A stretch of 64,000 nt of DNA, taken from contig CALYLW010000010.1 of assembly GCA_944989445.1 (NCBI GenBank), forward strand, positions 3,511,270 through 3,575,269, given 5' to 3'. The DNA comes from Ampullaceana balthica. Taxonomy: Eukaryota; Mollusca; Gastropoda; Lymnaeidae. The translations under genes were made by a program, and so were the position numbers. Shown here one piece after another: positions 37,256 to 49,070 of the stretch; the stretch's first letter is position 1; each line of letters starts with the position of its first letter. The notes beneath the pieces are model-generated. The model searched no databases. It was not told the DNA's origin and saw only the letters and a list, made by a program, of their open reading frames with translations.

Positions 37256-39275
37256 TTGACAGGAAGCAGTGAGAGGAGGTTGTGAGTGGAGGTTGTGAGA
37301 GGAGGTTGTGAGTGGAGGTTGTGAGTGGAGGTTGTGAGTGGAGGTTGTGAGTAGAGGCTGTGAGAGGAGGTTGTGAGTGGAGGTTGTAAGTAGAGGCTGT
37401 GAGAGGATGTTGTGAGTGGAGGTTGTGAGTGGAGGTTGTGAGTGGAGGTTGTGAGAGGAGGTTGTGAGTGGAGGTTGTGAGAGGAGGTTGTGAGTGGAGG
37501 TTGTGAGAGGAGGTTGTGAGTGGAGGTTGTGAGAGGAGGTTGTGAGAGGAGGTTGTGAGTGGAGGTTGTGAGTGGAGGTTGTGAGAGGAGGTTGTGAGTG
37601 GAGGTTGTGAGAGGAGGTTGTGAGTGGAGGTTGTGAGAGGAGGTTGTGAGAGGAGGTTGTGAGTGGAGGTTGTGAGAGGAGGTTGTGAGTGGAGGTTCTG
37701 AGTGGAGGTTGTGAGAGGAGGTTGTGAGTGGAGGTTGTGAGAGAAGGTTGTGAGTGGAGGTTGTGAGAGGAGGTTGTGAGAGGAGGTTGTGAGTGGAGGT
37801 TGTGAGTGGAGGTTGTGAGAGGAGGTTGTGAGTGGAGGTTGTGAGAGGAGGTTGTGAGAGGAGGTTGTGAGTGGAGGTTGTGAGTGGAGGTTGTGAGTGG
37901 AGGTTGTGAGTGGAGGTTGTGAGAGGAGGTTGTGAGAGGAGGTTGTGAGTGGAGGTTGTGAGAGGAGGATGTTAGTGGAGGTTGTGAGAGGAGGTTGTGA
38001 GTGGAGGTTGTGAGTGGGGATTGTGAGTGGAGGTTGTGAGAGGAGGTTGTGAGAGGAGGTTGTGAGAGGAGGTTGTGAGTGGAGGTTGTGAGAGGAGGTT
38101 GTGAGAGGAGGTTGTGAGTAGAGGTTGTGAGTGGAGGTTGTGAGTGGAGGTTGTGAGTGGAGGTTGTGAGAGGAGGTTGTGAGTGGAGGTTGTGAGAGGA
38201 GGTTGTGAGTGGAGGTTGTGAGAGGAGTTTGTGAGAGGAGGTTGTGAGTAGAGGTTGTGAGTGGAGGTTGTGAGTGGAGGTTGTGAGAGGAGGTTGTGAG
38301 AGGAGGTTGTGAGTGGAGGTTGTGAGAGGAGGTTGTGAGAGGAGGTTGTGAGTGGAGGTTGTGAGAGGAGGTTGTGAGTGGAGGTTGTGAGTGGAGGTTG
38401 TGAGAGGAGGATGTGAGTGGAGGTTGTGAGTGGAGGTTGTGAGTGGAGGTTGTGAGAGGAGGTTGTGAGTGGAGGTTGTGAGTGGAGGTTGTGAGAGGAG
38501 GTTGTGAGAGGAGGATGTGAGTGGAGGTTGTGAGTGGAGGTTGTGAGAGGAGGTTGTGAGAGGAGGTTGTGAGTGGAGGCTGTGAGAGGAGGTTGTGAGT
38601 GGAGGTTGTGAGAGGAGGTTGTGAGAGGAGGTTGTGAGTGGAGGTTGTGAGAGGAGGTTGTGAGTGGAGGTTGTGAGAGGAGTTTGTGAGAGGAGGTTGT
38701 GAGTGGAGGTTGTGAGTGGAGGTTGTGAGAGGAGGTTGTGAGTAGAGGTTGTGAGTGGAGGTTGTGAGAGGAGGTTGTGAGAGGAGGTTGTGAGTGGAGG
38801 TTGTGAGTGGAGGTTGTGAGAGGAGTTTGTGAGAGGAGGTTGTGAGTAGAGGTTGTGAGTGGAGGTTGTGAGTGGAGGTTGTGAGAGGAGGTTGTGAGAG
38901 GAGGTTGTGAGTGGAGGTTGTGAGTGGAGGTTGTGAGTGGAGGTTGTGAGAGGAGGATGTGAGTGGAGGTTGTGAGTGGAGGTTGTGAGAGGAGGTTGTG
39001 AGTGGAGGTTGTGAGTGGAGGTTGTGAGTGGAGGTTGTGAGAGGAGAATGTGAGTGGAGGTTGTGAGTGGAGGTTGTGAGAGGAGGTTGTGAGAGGAGGT
39101 TGTGAGTGGAGGCTGTGAGAGGAGGTTGTGAGAGAAGGTTGTGAGTGGAGGTTGTGAGAGGAGGTTGTGAGAGGAGGTTGTGAGTAGAGGTTGTGAGTGG
39201 AGGTTGTGAGAGGAGGTTGTGAGAGGAGGTTGTGAGTAGAGGTTGTGAGTGGAGGTTGTGAGTGGAGGTTGTGTT
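37256..39275. repeat. 13-bp minisatellite, about 155 copies
   Basis: The unit is GAGGTTGTGAGWG, where W (T or A) varies along the array. The plus strand has almost no C. The minus strand has two overlapping frames of 694 and 686 codons, both reading TTSTHNLHSQPPL-like units. The period of 13 makes every frame equivalent, so these are not evidence of a gene. Confidence 0.96.
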
Positions 39276-39375
39276 GAGTAAATATAACCAGTAGGTGGTG
39301 ATGACATCTGCTCTCATTAAAATAAATTTTGCTGCTAGTGGGTAGAAATTAAGCTAAACATTGTTCATTTCAGAA

Positions 39376-39525
39376 CATTACTCCGTGGAACTATGGTTTT
39401 TGTATGTTCCCAACATTACTCCCAGGAACTATGGTTTTGTGTGTTCCCAACATTACTCCCAGGAACTATGGCTTTGTGTGTTCCCAACATTACTCCCAGG
39501 AACTATGGTTTTTGTGTGTTTCCAA
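39376..39525. repeat. 37-bp tandem repeat x 4 (left arm)
   Basis: Units contain CATTACTCCCAGGAACTATG and TTTTGTGTGTTCCCAA. Mirror copy at 62437-62595. Confidence 0.9.
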
Positions 39526-39965
39526 ACATTCCGTTAACAAACATGCTACGGCACGGTGTGTTGGATTTTATTTATTAATTATTTGATCAAATTTAAATTA
39601 TTATTTATTTTACGAGTCCTTTGTCCCGAAACAATATTTAATTGAAAGAGCTTGGTACCAAAATAATATCCACATCAACCACTACTTTATAATTTATATG
39701 ATAATAACAAAGTTTGTGAGTGGAGTGTGTGATTGATTTTTATAAAACATTTGCGTAGATCGCTCACGTAATCGTATTTTAGCATTTACGAATTTATGCC
39801 TAAAATTCCCCGCCTGTGAGAAACCCAAGCACAGCACACACTAACTCATAAATATATTTTTAATAATGAAATGTTGGCGAAGTCCAAGCATTGGCTAGAA
39901 CTTTTTCCCATCTTATACACAAAAAGGGGTAAAGATAATTTTTTAATAATGCCAGTTTATTTTAC

Positions 39966-40022
39966 ATATCTTATCTGTTGCAGATGCTCCTGCTAGAAAG
40001 AAAATTATTGCGTCCTACGCTT
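39966..40022 (-). mobile_element. LINE 3'-tail fragment (left arm)
   Basis: On the minus strand GTAGGACGCAATAATTTTCT and GCATCTGCAACAGATAAGAT match the LINE tail with some changes. Mirror at 61953-62008. Confidence 0.65.
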
Positions 40023-40075
40023 ATATATATATATGTATATAAAAACTCAATTATTATACAGAATTTACTTTCAAA

Positions 40076-40995
40076 CAGCCACCCCATACAGCACTATAAA
40101 ACCACCCCACACAGCACTATAAAACCACCCCACACAGCACTATAAAACCACCCCACACAGCACTATAAAACCACCCCACACAGCACTATAAAACCACCCC
40201 ATACAGCACTATAAAACCACCCCACACAGCACTATAAAACCACCCCACACAGCACTATAAAACCACCCCACACAGCACTATAAAACCACCCCACACAACA
40301 CTATAAAAGCATCCCATACAGCACTATAAAACCACCCCCACACAACACTATAAAACCACCCCACACAGCACTATAAAACCACCCAATACAGCACTATAAA
40401 ACCACCCCACACAGCACTATAAAACCACCCAATACAGCACTATAAAACCACCCCACACAGCACTATAAAACCACCCCACACAGCACCATAAAACCACCCC
40501 ATACAGCACTATAAAACCACCCCATACAGCACTATAAAACCACCCCATACGGCACTATAAAACAACCCCATACAGCACTATAAAACCACCCCATACAGCA
40601 CCATAAAACCACCCCATACATCAATATAAAACCAACCCATACAGCACTATAAAACCATCCCATACGGCACTATAAAACCACCCCATACAGCACTATAAAA
40701 CCACCCCATACAGCACCATAAAACCACCCCATACATCACTATAAAACCACCCCATACAGCACTATAAAACCACCCCATACAGCACCATAAAACCACCCCA
40801 TACAGCACTATAAAACCACCCCATACAGCACCATAAAACCACCCCATACAGCACTATAAAACAACCCCATACAGCACTATAAAACAACCCCATACAGCAA
40901 TTTAAAACAACCCCCTACAGCACTATAAAACCACCCCATACAGCAATTTAAAACCACCCCATACATCACCATAAAACAACCCCATACAGCACTAA
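40076..40995. repeat. 23-bp minisatellite, outer block (left arm)
   Basis: The unit is CAGCACTATAAAACCACCCC plus AYA, about 40 copies. The complement reads Trp/Tyr/Val/Gly-rich peptides in any frame because 23 is not a multiple of three. Confidence 0.95.
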
Positions 40996-41023
40996 ACTAA
41001 ACACATATTCTGTAGGCCTGAGA

Positions 41024-41750
41024 CTAATCTCTTAAGGCCTTGGCTAGAACCTGGGCAATCTGCTCCATCTGCTGAGCATTGCCATACAACATTGTCTTCA
41101 CATGGGACTCACCCGCCTCCCTCACCCCCCGGCTATATCAAGCGCCGGGCAAGACGTCACCAGGTGTACGACTGTCTCAGGGAATTGGCTGCAATGACGG
41201 CAGTTCGAGTCCCTGTTGTGGTCTAGCCTGTGAAAGTAAGAGTTGGTTGGGCAAATTTCTGTTCTCATCTGAGTCACCAAACCCTGGTGTTTGCGACTCA
41301 GGTTCCACCACTGATCTGAACGGCTTGGCCTGGGCATGTTAGCGAATACCCCTCTGGCTGTTGTGTTGTCAGCCCACTCCTGGTACCACTTACTCCGAAA
41401 GTGGTCCTTTAGCCAGGTTTTAGCCCCGAGATAGGTGACTGGGGTCTCTGGTTGGGGCAGTGCTGCACCTGCTTTGGCCAGGGAGTCTGCTTTTTCGTTG
41501 CCATTAACATTCACGTGGCTCGGGATCCACTGCACTGTTACCTTACCTCCAAGTCTTTCGAGTCTACCCACGTCTTCCAAGATGACGTCAACCAAGTGGG
41601 TACTACGATTCTCACTAGCCAGGACTTCGAGGGCTGATCTCGAGTCACAGAACAGTACCGTGTCGAAACCAAAAATTTCCGACCCCTGCAGTGTCCGGTG
41701 CACACTTTCCAGGGCCCTGTGTATAGCCTCAAGCTCCGCATCGTAGTTCG
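41024..41750 (-). pseudogene. LINE RNase H domain fragment captured in a minisatellite (left arm)
   Basis: On the minus strand N-Y-D-A-E-L-E-A-I, L-F-C-D-S-R-S-A-L, W-I-P-S-H-V and GNEKADSLAKAGA are RNase H motifs of I/Jockey-type retrotransposons, followed by a C-terminal C-R-H-C...H...C zinc-knuckle-like region. The first catalytic Asp and everything upstream are missing, and the open frame starts in the minisatellite. A G-run near 41126-41131 breaks the frame; the tail then continues as Q-M-E-Q-I-A-Q-V-L-A-K to a stop near 41025. Confidence 0.85.
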
Positions 41751-42322
41751 CCCATACAGCACTATAAAGCCACCCCATACAGCACTATAAAGCCACCCCA
41801 TAAAGCACTATAAAACCACCCCATACATTACTATAAAACCACCCCATACAGCACTATAAAACCACCCCACACAGCACTATAAAACCACCCCATACAGCAC
41901 CATAAAACCACCCCATACGGCACTATAAAACCACCCCATACAGAACCATAAAACCACCCCATACAGCACCATAAAATCACCCCATACAGCACTATAAAAC
42001 CACCCCATACAGCACTATAAAACCACAAAATACAGCACTATAAAACCACCCCATACAGCACTATAAAACCACACCATACAGCACCATAAAACCACCCTAT
42101 ACAGCACCATAAAACCACCCCATACAGGACCATAAAAACACCCCGTACAGCACCATAAAACCACACCATACAGCACCATATAACCACCCCATACAGCACT
42201 ATAAAACCACCCCATACAGCACCATAAAACCACCCCATACAGCACCATAAAACCACCCCATACAGTACCATAAAACCACCCCATACATCACCATAAAACC
42301 ACCCTATACAGCATTATAAAAC
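41751..42322. repeat. 23-bp minisatellite, inner block (left arm)
   Basis: The same CAGCACTATAAAACCACCCC unit continues on the other side of the RNase H fragment, about 25 copies. Confidence 0.95.
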
Positions 42323-45224
42323 AGCTTGCACAACCCTACCGGTAACATGTTATGTCCATGGTCCCAGGTATACAATTTATGTCAATGATTGTATGCACGT
42401 CATCTCAAACTGGTTAAATACAAATATGACCACTTCACTAAAACCTAGATTTTGTTATGACCTGTTTGTTATGACCTATAACTTTGTTACGCATATACCA
42501 AGCTTCATGCATTGTATGCTGGACTTGAAGCGAGTATATCTACATTGAGAGCTGTTTAAGAATGTGCCAAGTCGTATAAAACCAATCATATGACAGTTAT
42601 ATTACTTTAAGCAATGAACTTAAGGATCTGATTATTTGACCTCATCTATCGTATAAACTCCATTACCCTCTCACTCGATTACACTCGATCTATGACCCGG
42701 AAAATCTATGACGTCCTTGTACCTCACACCTCACTGCACCTTCAAATTCTGCCTTCCTCTGCAATAAATATGTGGATTTCTACTAAACTTCCGTGTTTTT
42801 TTTTGGTGTTTTTTTTTATTGTGTGCGTGTGTGGCTTTTTGAAAATTATTAATTCTTTTATTGTTATTTTTGCAGTAATTTACCGAGACCCCAGATAAAC
42901 AATGTCCTTTCTCTTAACACTTTAATTACAAGTTATCATTAGGGCCTGAACTACTTTACTTTAACGCAATGCTTTCCTGTACAAAAACGCTATACAGTTA
43001 ATCTTTAGAAAAACAACTCTTTGCGAATGGGACCTCAACACCAGACGGCATGAAGATCGTGTTCTTTTAACTGTTGATGGTGGCTCCCCGTACCTATTCC
43101 AGACGGCATGAAGATCGTGTTCTTTTAACTGTTGATAGTGGCTCCCCCTTCCTATACCAACACCAATCAACTTTAACATTCCGTTCACCTCCTCTGTCCC
43201 CTATCGCTTTTTAGGCGTTTTGTTTCAGTCTCACACTTCTGAATTCCAATTTGAAGCTAAGTTTTTAAATCAATTTGTTTTAATGTTGTTTTAACGCAAT
43301 TCCTTTTATACATTTGAAATGTCTGTGCACTGTTCAAGCTTGCTCATGCAACTCCTCCTGAACCATACCAGATGGAGGGTTCGGATCTTTTGCAAATATG
43401 CTAAGGAGGTCCCAAGGATGTGCAACGGCCAAAAAAAATACGGAAAAGATTTACTGGATTGCCTGGAAAATAGAAATAAAAAAATATCAGTATTTTGTCG
43501 ATTTCTCGCCAACCATAACATCTATCGTGTTGAAACAAACGCCAACCAATAGCTAATAATATTTAGAACAATGTTGGAGAAGGAATTTTTTAAAAAATAA
43601 CTATTCGTTCGACTCTCGTAATTTTAGCAGAAATTTGTAGATAGCAATTTTTTTGTTTAGTTTCAACATTATTGATTTGAAATGACTTTTAATGTAATCT
43701 AGAATGATAGTTAATGGGGTTTTCCCGCTTTGTGAATGCTTATGTTAGATTGTTGCGTGGTGCGCATTATATTGACACATTCTTGGTGTGATGTAGCGTA
43801 AGGGAATATGACGTCATATTGTGTTTAGTTTCAGAATTACTTATTCGGAGTGATTATTCGTAGATTTCTCCGTATAACGCCGGGGGTTATTCGGAGATTT
43901 CTCCGTATAACGCCGGGGGTTATTCGGAGATTTCTCCGTATAACGCTGGCCGTTATTCGTAGATTTTCCCATGATTCTTAGCGTTATAGGCAGATTTTTT
44001 TGACTAGTTGCTTATTTGCTATAAGATTTGAGAAATTCCCATCATCTGTGAAGCGCTGTGGTATCAGGGTTAAGGCATTCGATCCTTGAACTAAAACGGT
44101 GAGATGGTGGTTCGATTTTCGTTTGGGTCTTTTATTTTTTCTTTCTTTCGAATTTCTTTTTTCAATTACTTTCCATGATCTTTAATATATAATTATGAGG
44201 TTAGGATTAGGGCAGGGATTAGTATTAGTAGTATGCTAAAATCTAAAGTAGTTTTTGTTATGAACTGTTGGAAACCCCGTGCTTAGGCCTTAGCCTTAGC
44301 CTTAGCCTTAGTCTACTACTAGTACTGTACACTTAATGAAATGTAACTAACGGCTATGGACTTTTCCCACTTGTGACGACGCAGATTGATTAAATTAATT
44401 TTAAAATCATTAATCTTTTTACAATAAATTTTAATATTATTTATAAGCAATACAAACACTAACAGTAATAAAACTAGATTAATGAGTTTAATCGAAATGT
44501 ATTCAATCTTCATCGTCGTAAGTAAGTGGGAGAAGTCCATGGGCTGCCATGGTCCATAATGACCATACTTCCATGTCCAAGATCCATAGCCATCTAAAGG
44601 AAATCTATTTGGGTTTGCCAAAGTTAAAACAAAAATAATAAAGAATTATTTTTTTTTGGTGGTCGGATTAAAAAAAACAAGTACCAAGTAGACAATTATT
44701 GTCAGCCAGCCGTTACTGTTACAACTGGTGGGCTGGTGTTTCAGATCAGATAAATAATAATTTTTGTTTAAAGGCTAAAAGCTAACATGGTGTAATTATC
44801 AGTAAAATAACACTTAAAAGACGTATAGTATATACCTACAATACACACGTAAATATATTAATATATCAACATTATACTATTAAACAATATAATTTGCAAT
44901 GTCTGTCCGTGACGCTACTAATTTTAGAAAGCAGGGAAAACCAAATTACTGAACCAATGCATCAAAAGGTGTGCAAATTAAAGATGGGCTGTAAAAAAAA
45001 ATATTATATGACTTCATTGTTTTCGCTCATACATGTATATTAATTTTGGAAAAGGGATCAATGTAAAAAGAGGATTTGATTATGGTTAATTATAAAATCA
45101 AAAAACAACTACAACCCCTATTATAAAAATACTTTGTGTACATTTAAGAAAGTTTAATATTTCGTATTTATCAAACAAGGACAAGTTAGTTGGGCTTTTG
45201 AAAAGGTCGGCGCCGTAGGCGCCC
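42323..45224. other. Non-coding segment of the left arm
   Basis: No gene is supported. It contains a 57-bp direct duplication (about 43025-43140, AGACGGCATGAAGATCGTGT) and a 34-bp repeat x 3-4 (43855-43965, AGATTTCTCCGTATAACGCC). A GGCCTTAGCCTTAGCCTTAG hexamer run lies at 44286-44312. Confidence 0.55.
44045..44125 (+). mobile_element. Degenerate tRNA-like SINE head (left arm)
   Basis: GGTTAAGGCATTCGATCC followed by GGTGGTTCGATTTTC resembles tRNA A and B boxes. The mirror copy at 57845-57925 is more tRNA-like (CTCATGGTTAAGGC, GGTGGTTCGATTACC), so the arms have diverged here. Confidence 0.45.
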
Positions 45225-45540
45225 TAAAATAAAACAAACCCGTAAAAACAAAGTTTTTGACTATAAATCCCTTATATATGAGACAGAACTAAAAGTATTG
45301 ATTATGTTCAAAAGCGACAAACATTTACAGACTGTATCTGCCTTAACTACTGCTGTGTAACGGGGGGGGGGAGAGGTGAAAGATCTGGTCACCTATCGCT
45401 GGACCGAGCTCAGCGTGACACGTAAAATGTAAACAAAAGCACGCCGGTACTTCGATGGGTCGCGTCAAAGCGCGAACTGAGCTCTCAAATGAAAAAAAAA
45501 CAATAACAAACTGTGAATTTGAATTAAAGTAATGGGGGTG
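45225..45540 (+). repeat. 540-570-bp satellite, partial unit (left arm)
   Basis: From CAAACCCGTAAAAACAAAG through GGTCACCTATCGCTGG to TGTGAATTTGAATTA, homologous to the full units at 47-48.3 kb but more diverged. The LINE interrupts the array just after it. Confidence 0.75.
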
Positions 45541-45559
45541 AGACTGCAATAAGGCTTTT

Positions 45560-45712
45560 AAATAGGTAAATTTATGTTCCTACTGGGCTGCTTGGATTTA
45601 ACCGCAGCTGTTTTTTTAAATATATTTCGTGTTATTCGTTTCATGTGTGTACTATTTGTCCATTGTAGAAGGCTCTTTGCCGAAACTTTCACTGTTTTGT
45701 TACGTCTTTTCT
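45560..45712 (+). other. Decayed Penelope-like terminal segment with hammerhead-like remnant (left arm)
   Basis: At 45661-45692 TAGAAGGCTCTTTGCCGAAA parallels the hammerhead region at 10.7 kb (GAAGGC...GCCGAAAC), but CTGATGA is lost. TTTTAAATAGG nearby resembles the ends of that element. Mirrored in the right arm at 56262-56412. Tentative. Confidence 0.3.
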
Positions 45713-46985
45713 TATCTTATCTTATCTGTTTACAGACGCTCCTTCTATACAGAAGATTATTGCGTCCTACGCTTATCTATGGTTTGTGTTTAGTCCTGCA
45801 TTTTTATTAGAGATTTAAATGTTGATAAAGTGTTGGTTTTCCTGGATTCTTCAGGCAACCCATTCCACGCCCGAATTCCGGACGGGAAGAAGGAAAACTT
45901 GTATGTGTTTGTTCTTGCATACGGAATAAGAAAGGTGTTTTTATCCTTATGTCTATCTGAGGGTTGTATTAAGTTATCTTTGTGTTGTATTTCTAAATTA
46001 GAATTAATTGCTTTATGTATGATTACTACTTTGCTCTTGGTTCTTCTATCCTCTAGTGTTTCAAGGTTTAATGATTTAACTAATGGTGTTACTCTTGTCA
46101 GTTTCGAATATTCTCCAGTAATGAATCTGGCAGCTCTTTTTTGAATTTGTTCTAGTTTATCAATGTTTTCTTTGGTGGATGGGTCCCATACAGAAGATGC
46201 ATATTCTAGTGCAGGTCTCACCAAAGTGAGGTAGCATTTTAGTTTTATATCTCTATTACATTTGTTAAAGTTCCTTTTTATAAAGCCTAAGGTTTTGTTT
46301 GATTTTTTAATAACTTCATTGACATGGGGATTCCATGATAGTTTCTCATTTATTAAGACTCCTAAGTATTTTGCATCTTTAGTTTGGGTCAGTTCTTTTC
46401 CATGAATGTAATATTTTGAATTTATTTGTTTCTTTTTCTTTGTTACTCTTAACAGTTGACACTTTTCTGGATGGAAAGACATACTCCAGTTAGTTTCCCA
46501 TTTTATCAATTCATCTAAGTCTTTTTGTAAAATTTTGCTATCTTGTTCTGATTTAATTGTTCTATAGATTATACAATCATCAGCAAATAACCTAACTTTT
46601 GTACCTGTTGAGATGTTGTTGGGTAAATCATTTATATAAATTAAAAAGAGTAAGGGACCTAGCACAGTTCCTTGTGGAACTCCTGAGTTAACCTTTATTG
46701 GTGCAGATTTAGATCCATTAATTATTACAGTTTGCTCCCTGCCCAAAAGGAAGTCTTGGATCCAGTGATGTAAGGAACCTGAGATTCCAAAGTAGTTAAG
46801 TTTTTTAAGTAAACTAAGGTGGTGAACTTTGTCAAATGCTTTTGAGAAGTCTAGTAATATTGTATCTATTTGATCATTTTTGTCCAAGCCTTTTGATAGT
46901 TCATCTATTAAACCTATTATATGTGTTTTCCATGATCTGTTTTTTCTAAAGCCTACTAGGCCTACTAATACCCTGTTTTTATATT
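45713..46985 (-). mobile_element. 5'-truncated LINE with GATAA-repeat 3' tail (left arm)
   Basis: It includes the reverse-transcriptase frame (45790-46887), an extension in frame upstream to about 46970 (F-R-K-N-R-S-W), and a 3' end CGTAGGACGCAATAATCTTC then GATAAGATAAG. The endonuclease part is missing. It is inserted in the satellite array. Confidence 0.88.
45790..46887 (-). CDS. Reverse transcriptase of a Jockey/CR1-type LINE, N-truncated, 365 aa (left arm)
   Basis: Motifs in order: DFSKAFDKVHH (catalytic Asp of motif A), SGVPQGTVLGPLLF (B), F-A-D-D-C (C, the two catalytic Asp), YLGVLINEKL (E), then a thumb/C-terminal region with LEYASSVWDPST, F-I-T-G-E-Y and F-F-P-S-G-I-R-A-W-N-G-L-P. 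The enzyme would copy LINE RNA at a nicked target. With the endonuclease and N-terminal fingers missing it cannot mobilise itself. The right-arm copy differs by one substitution (A/V) and one extra Ile codon, so it is hardly decayed. Confidence 0.88.
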   Translation of the reverse strand: MDKNDQIDTILLDFSKAFDKVHHLSLLKKLNYFGISGSLHHWIQDFLLGREQTVIINGSKSAPIKVNSGVPQGTVLGPLLFLIYINDLPNNISTGTKVRLFADDCIIYRTIKSEQDSKILQKDLDELIKWETNWSMSFHPEKCQLLRVTKKKKQINSKYYIHGKELTQTKDAKYLGVLINEKLSWNPHVNEVIKKSNKTLGFIKRNFNKCNRDIKLKCYLTLVRPALEYASSVWDPSTKENIDKLEQIQKRAARFITGEYSKLTRVTPLVKSLNLETLEDRRTKSKVVIIHKAINSNLEIQHKDNLIQPSDRHKDKNTFLIPYARTNTYKFSFFPSGIRAWNGLPEESRKTNTLSTFKSLIKMQD

Positions 46986-46989
46986 ATAA

Positions 46990-48330
46990 ATTTACCTGCG
47001 AATTTGAATTACATACCTCGTATAAGAGATAAACTAAAAATGCATTAATTTAATTACGGTACGTTAGATCGATCTGAAATTTTGATACGATGCATTGTTA
47101 GGTCAGACGGGTCCGTGTGCCAAATTTCAGCTCGATCGGATCACGGGAAGTGGGTCATTTTTTACTTCTGTTTTTTCCGCCCGCCCAAGACAGAGATGAC
47201 GACAGAAGAGAGAGAGTCGGCCGGTGAAGTTAATATAAGGGATTTAATAAAACAAACCCGTAAAAACAAAGTTGTTGACTATAAACTCCCTTATATATGA
47301 GACATAACTAACAGTATTGATTATTTTCAAACGCACAAACATTTACAGACTGAATCTGTCTTAACTCAACTTTGCTTCATAACCCTGGGGGGGGTGGGGG
47401 GAGAGAGGGAAAAGTCTGGTCACCGATCGCTTGACCGAGCTCAGAGTGACACGTAAAATGTAAACAAAAGCGCACCGTCGTTTCGTTGGGTCGCCTCAAT
47501 GCGTCAAACTTTCACGTGGCAAAAAAACAATAACAAACAGTGAATTTGAATTACATACCTCATATAAGGATAAACTAAAAATGCATTAATTTAATTACGG
47601 TACGTTCGATCGATCTGAAATTTTGATACGATGCATTGTTAGGTGAGACGGGTCCGTGTGCCAAATTTCAGTCGATCGGATCACGGGAAGTGGGTCATTT
47701 TTTGACTTCTGTTTTTCCGCCCGCCGAGCCCAAGACAGAGAGAGAGAGACAGAGAGAGACGGCCGCGTGAAGTTAATATAAGGGATTTAATAAAACAAAC
47801 CCGTAAAAACAAAGTTTTTGACTATAAATCCCTTATATATGAGACATAACTAACAGTATTGATTATTTTCAAACATTTACAGACTGAATCTGTCTTAACT
47901 CAAGTTTGCTTCATAACCCTAGGGGGGGAGGGGTGGGTGGGAGGGGGAGAGGGGAAAAGTCTGGTCACCGATTCGCTTGACCGAGCTCAGAGTGACACGT
48001 AAAATGTAAACAAAAGCGCCCGTCGCTTCGTTGGGTCGCCTCAATGCGTCAGCTCAAACTTTCACGTGGCAAAAAAACAATAACAAACCGTGAATTTAAA
48101 TTACATACCTCATATAAGGATAAACTAAAAATGCATTAATTTAATTACGGTACGTTCGATCGATCTGAAATTTTGATACGATGCATTGTTAGGTCAGACG
48201 GGTCCGTGTGCCAAATTTCAGTTCGATCGGATCATGGGAAGTGGGTCATTTTTTACTTCTGTTTCTTTACCCACCCAAGACAGACAGAGAGAGAGAGAGA
48301 CGCCCGGTGAAGTTAATATAAGGGATTAAA
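46990..48330 (+). repeat. 540-bp satellite block, 2.5 units (left arm)
   Basis: Unit starts AGTTAATATAAGGGATTTAA near 47230, 47773 and 48313. Each contains ACACGTAAAATGTAAACAAA, ATTTAATTACGGTACGTT and a GA-rich run before the next unit. In each, ATATAAGGGATTTA and TAAATCCCTTATAT form an inverted pair about 60 bp apart. Confidence 0.9.
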
Positions 48331-48713
48331 AAGTGGCATTTTTATAAAATAAATATATTGCAGCTGAAAACTCCGTTATCCTTGACAGATGATACATTAG
48401 TATTTTATAATAAATGACTAGTCCTGTGGCCTTGGCTTGTGTTATTATTATGGGCTAGTACTAATGAAATCAATATTCACACAACTATTTATTTTGTTTT
48501 TTGTTTTTAAAAAATAAGCTATGATTAGCTAGGATGTAAAAATACGGAATTTTTATTATTATTATTTTTTAATTTAAAAAATATAAAACTCCGTATAACG
48601 CCTTCCTTATTTATTTAATCGACTTTTATTGTAATCTAAGAATGATTTCCCCTTGAATAAAAAAATCGGAAATTCTTTGTTGGAAATTGCGTTTAAATAC
48701 TCAATAAAGTTTA

Positions 48714-49070
48714 AATTTTGTTTTTTTCTTCTTCTTCTTCGTTCTCAATTTTGAGTATTGCGTGCCGACGAGTTTTGCGCCAATTGGTGGTCTCCGACTT
48801 CAGCCTGCTTTTTATTCTGGATGTGCTTCCATAGCCTTGGTCATGCCAAGACCATACTGCAAGGCAACCACAATGCACGGCTATAAGGGTTGCACGCATT
48901 ACGCCGCCTTTTATTTTCCGTAGCTATGCGTTAGCTACCCACTCGAAGCTGGGTGGACTCGGGACGGCCCTAGCCACGAGAACTAATCCATGGATTCCCA
49001 TGGATTCGAACCCGTGACAATGGGTACGCCAGTCGAGTCGCGCTGCCACTCGACCACCGTATACCCTTTA
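48714..49070 (-). mobile_element. tRNA-derived SINE with GAA-repeat tail (left arm)
   Basis: On the minus strand GGTGGTCGAGTGGCAGCG (A box) and GGGTTCGAATCC (B box), then a body with AGCTTCGAGTGGGTAGCTA and a GAAGAAGAAGAA end. The head and core resemble the GATAA-tailed SINEs; the 3' half differs. This copy has scattered 1-nt indels against the mirror at 52915-53263. Confidence 0.85.

Noticed and set aside
37233..39317. Two overlapping frames of 694 and 686 codons on the minus strand
   Set aside because: Both read the same 13-bp repeat in different frames; open length comes from the repeat.
44280..44312. Telomere-like repeat (GGCCTTAGCCTTAG)
   Set aside because: Only about four hexamers, and not TTAGGG; better seen as a short local tandem repeat.
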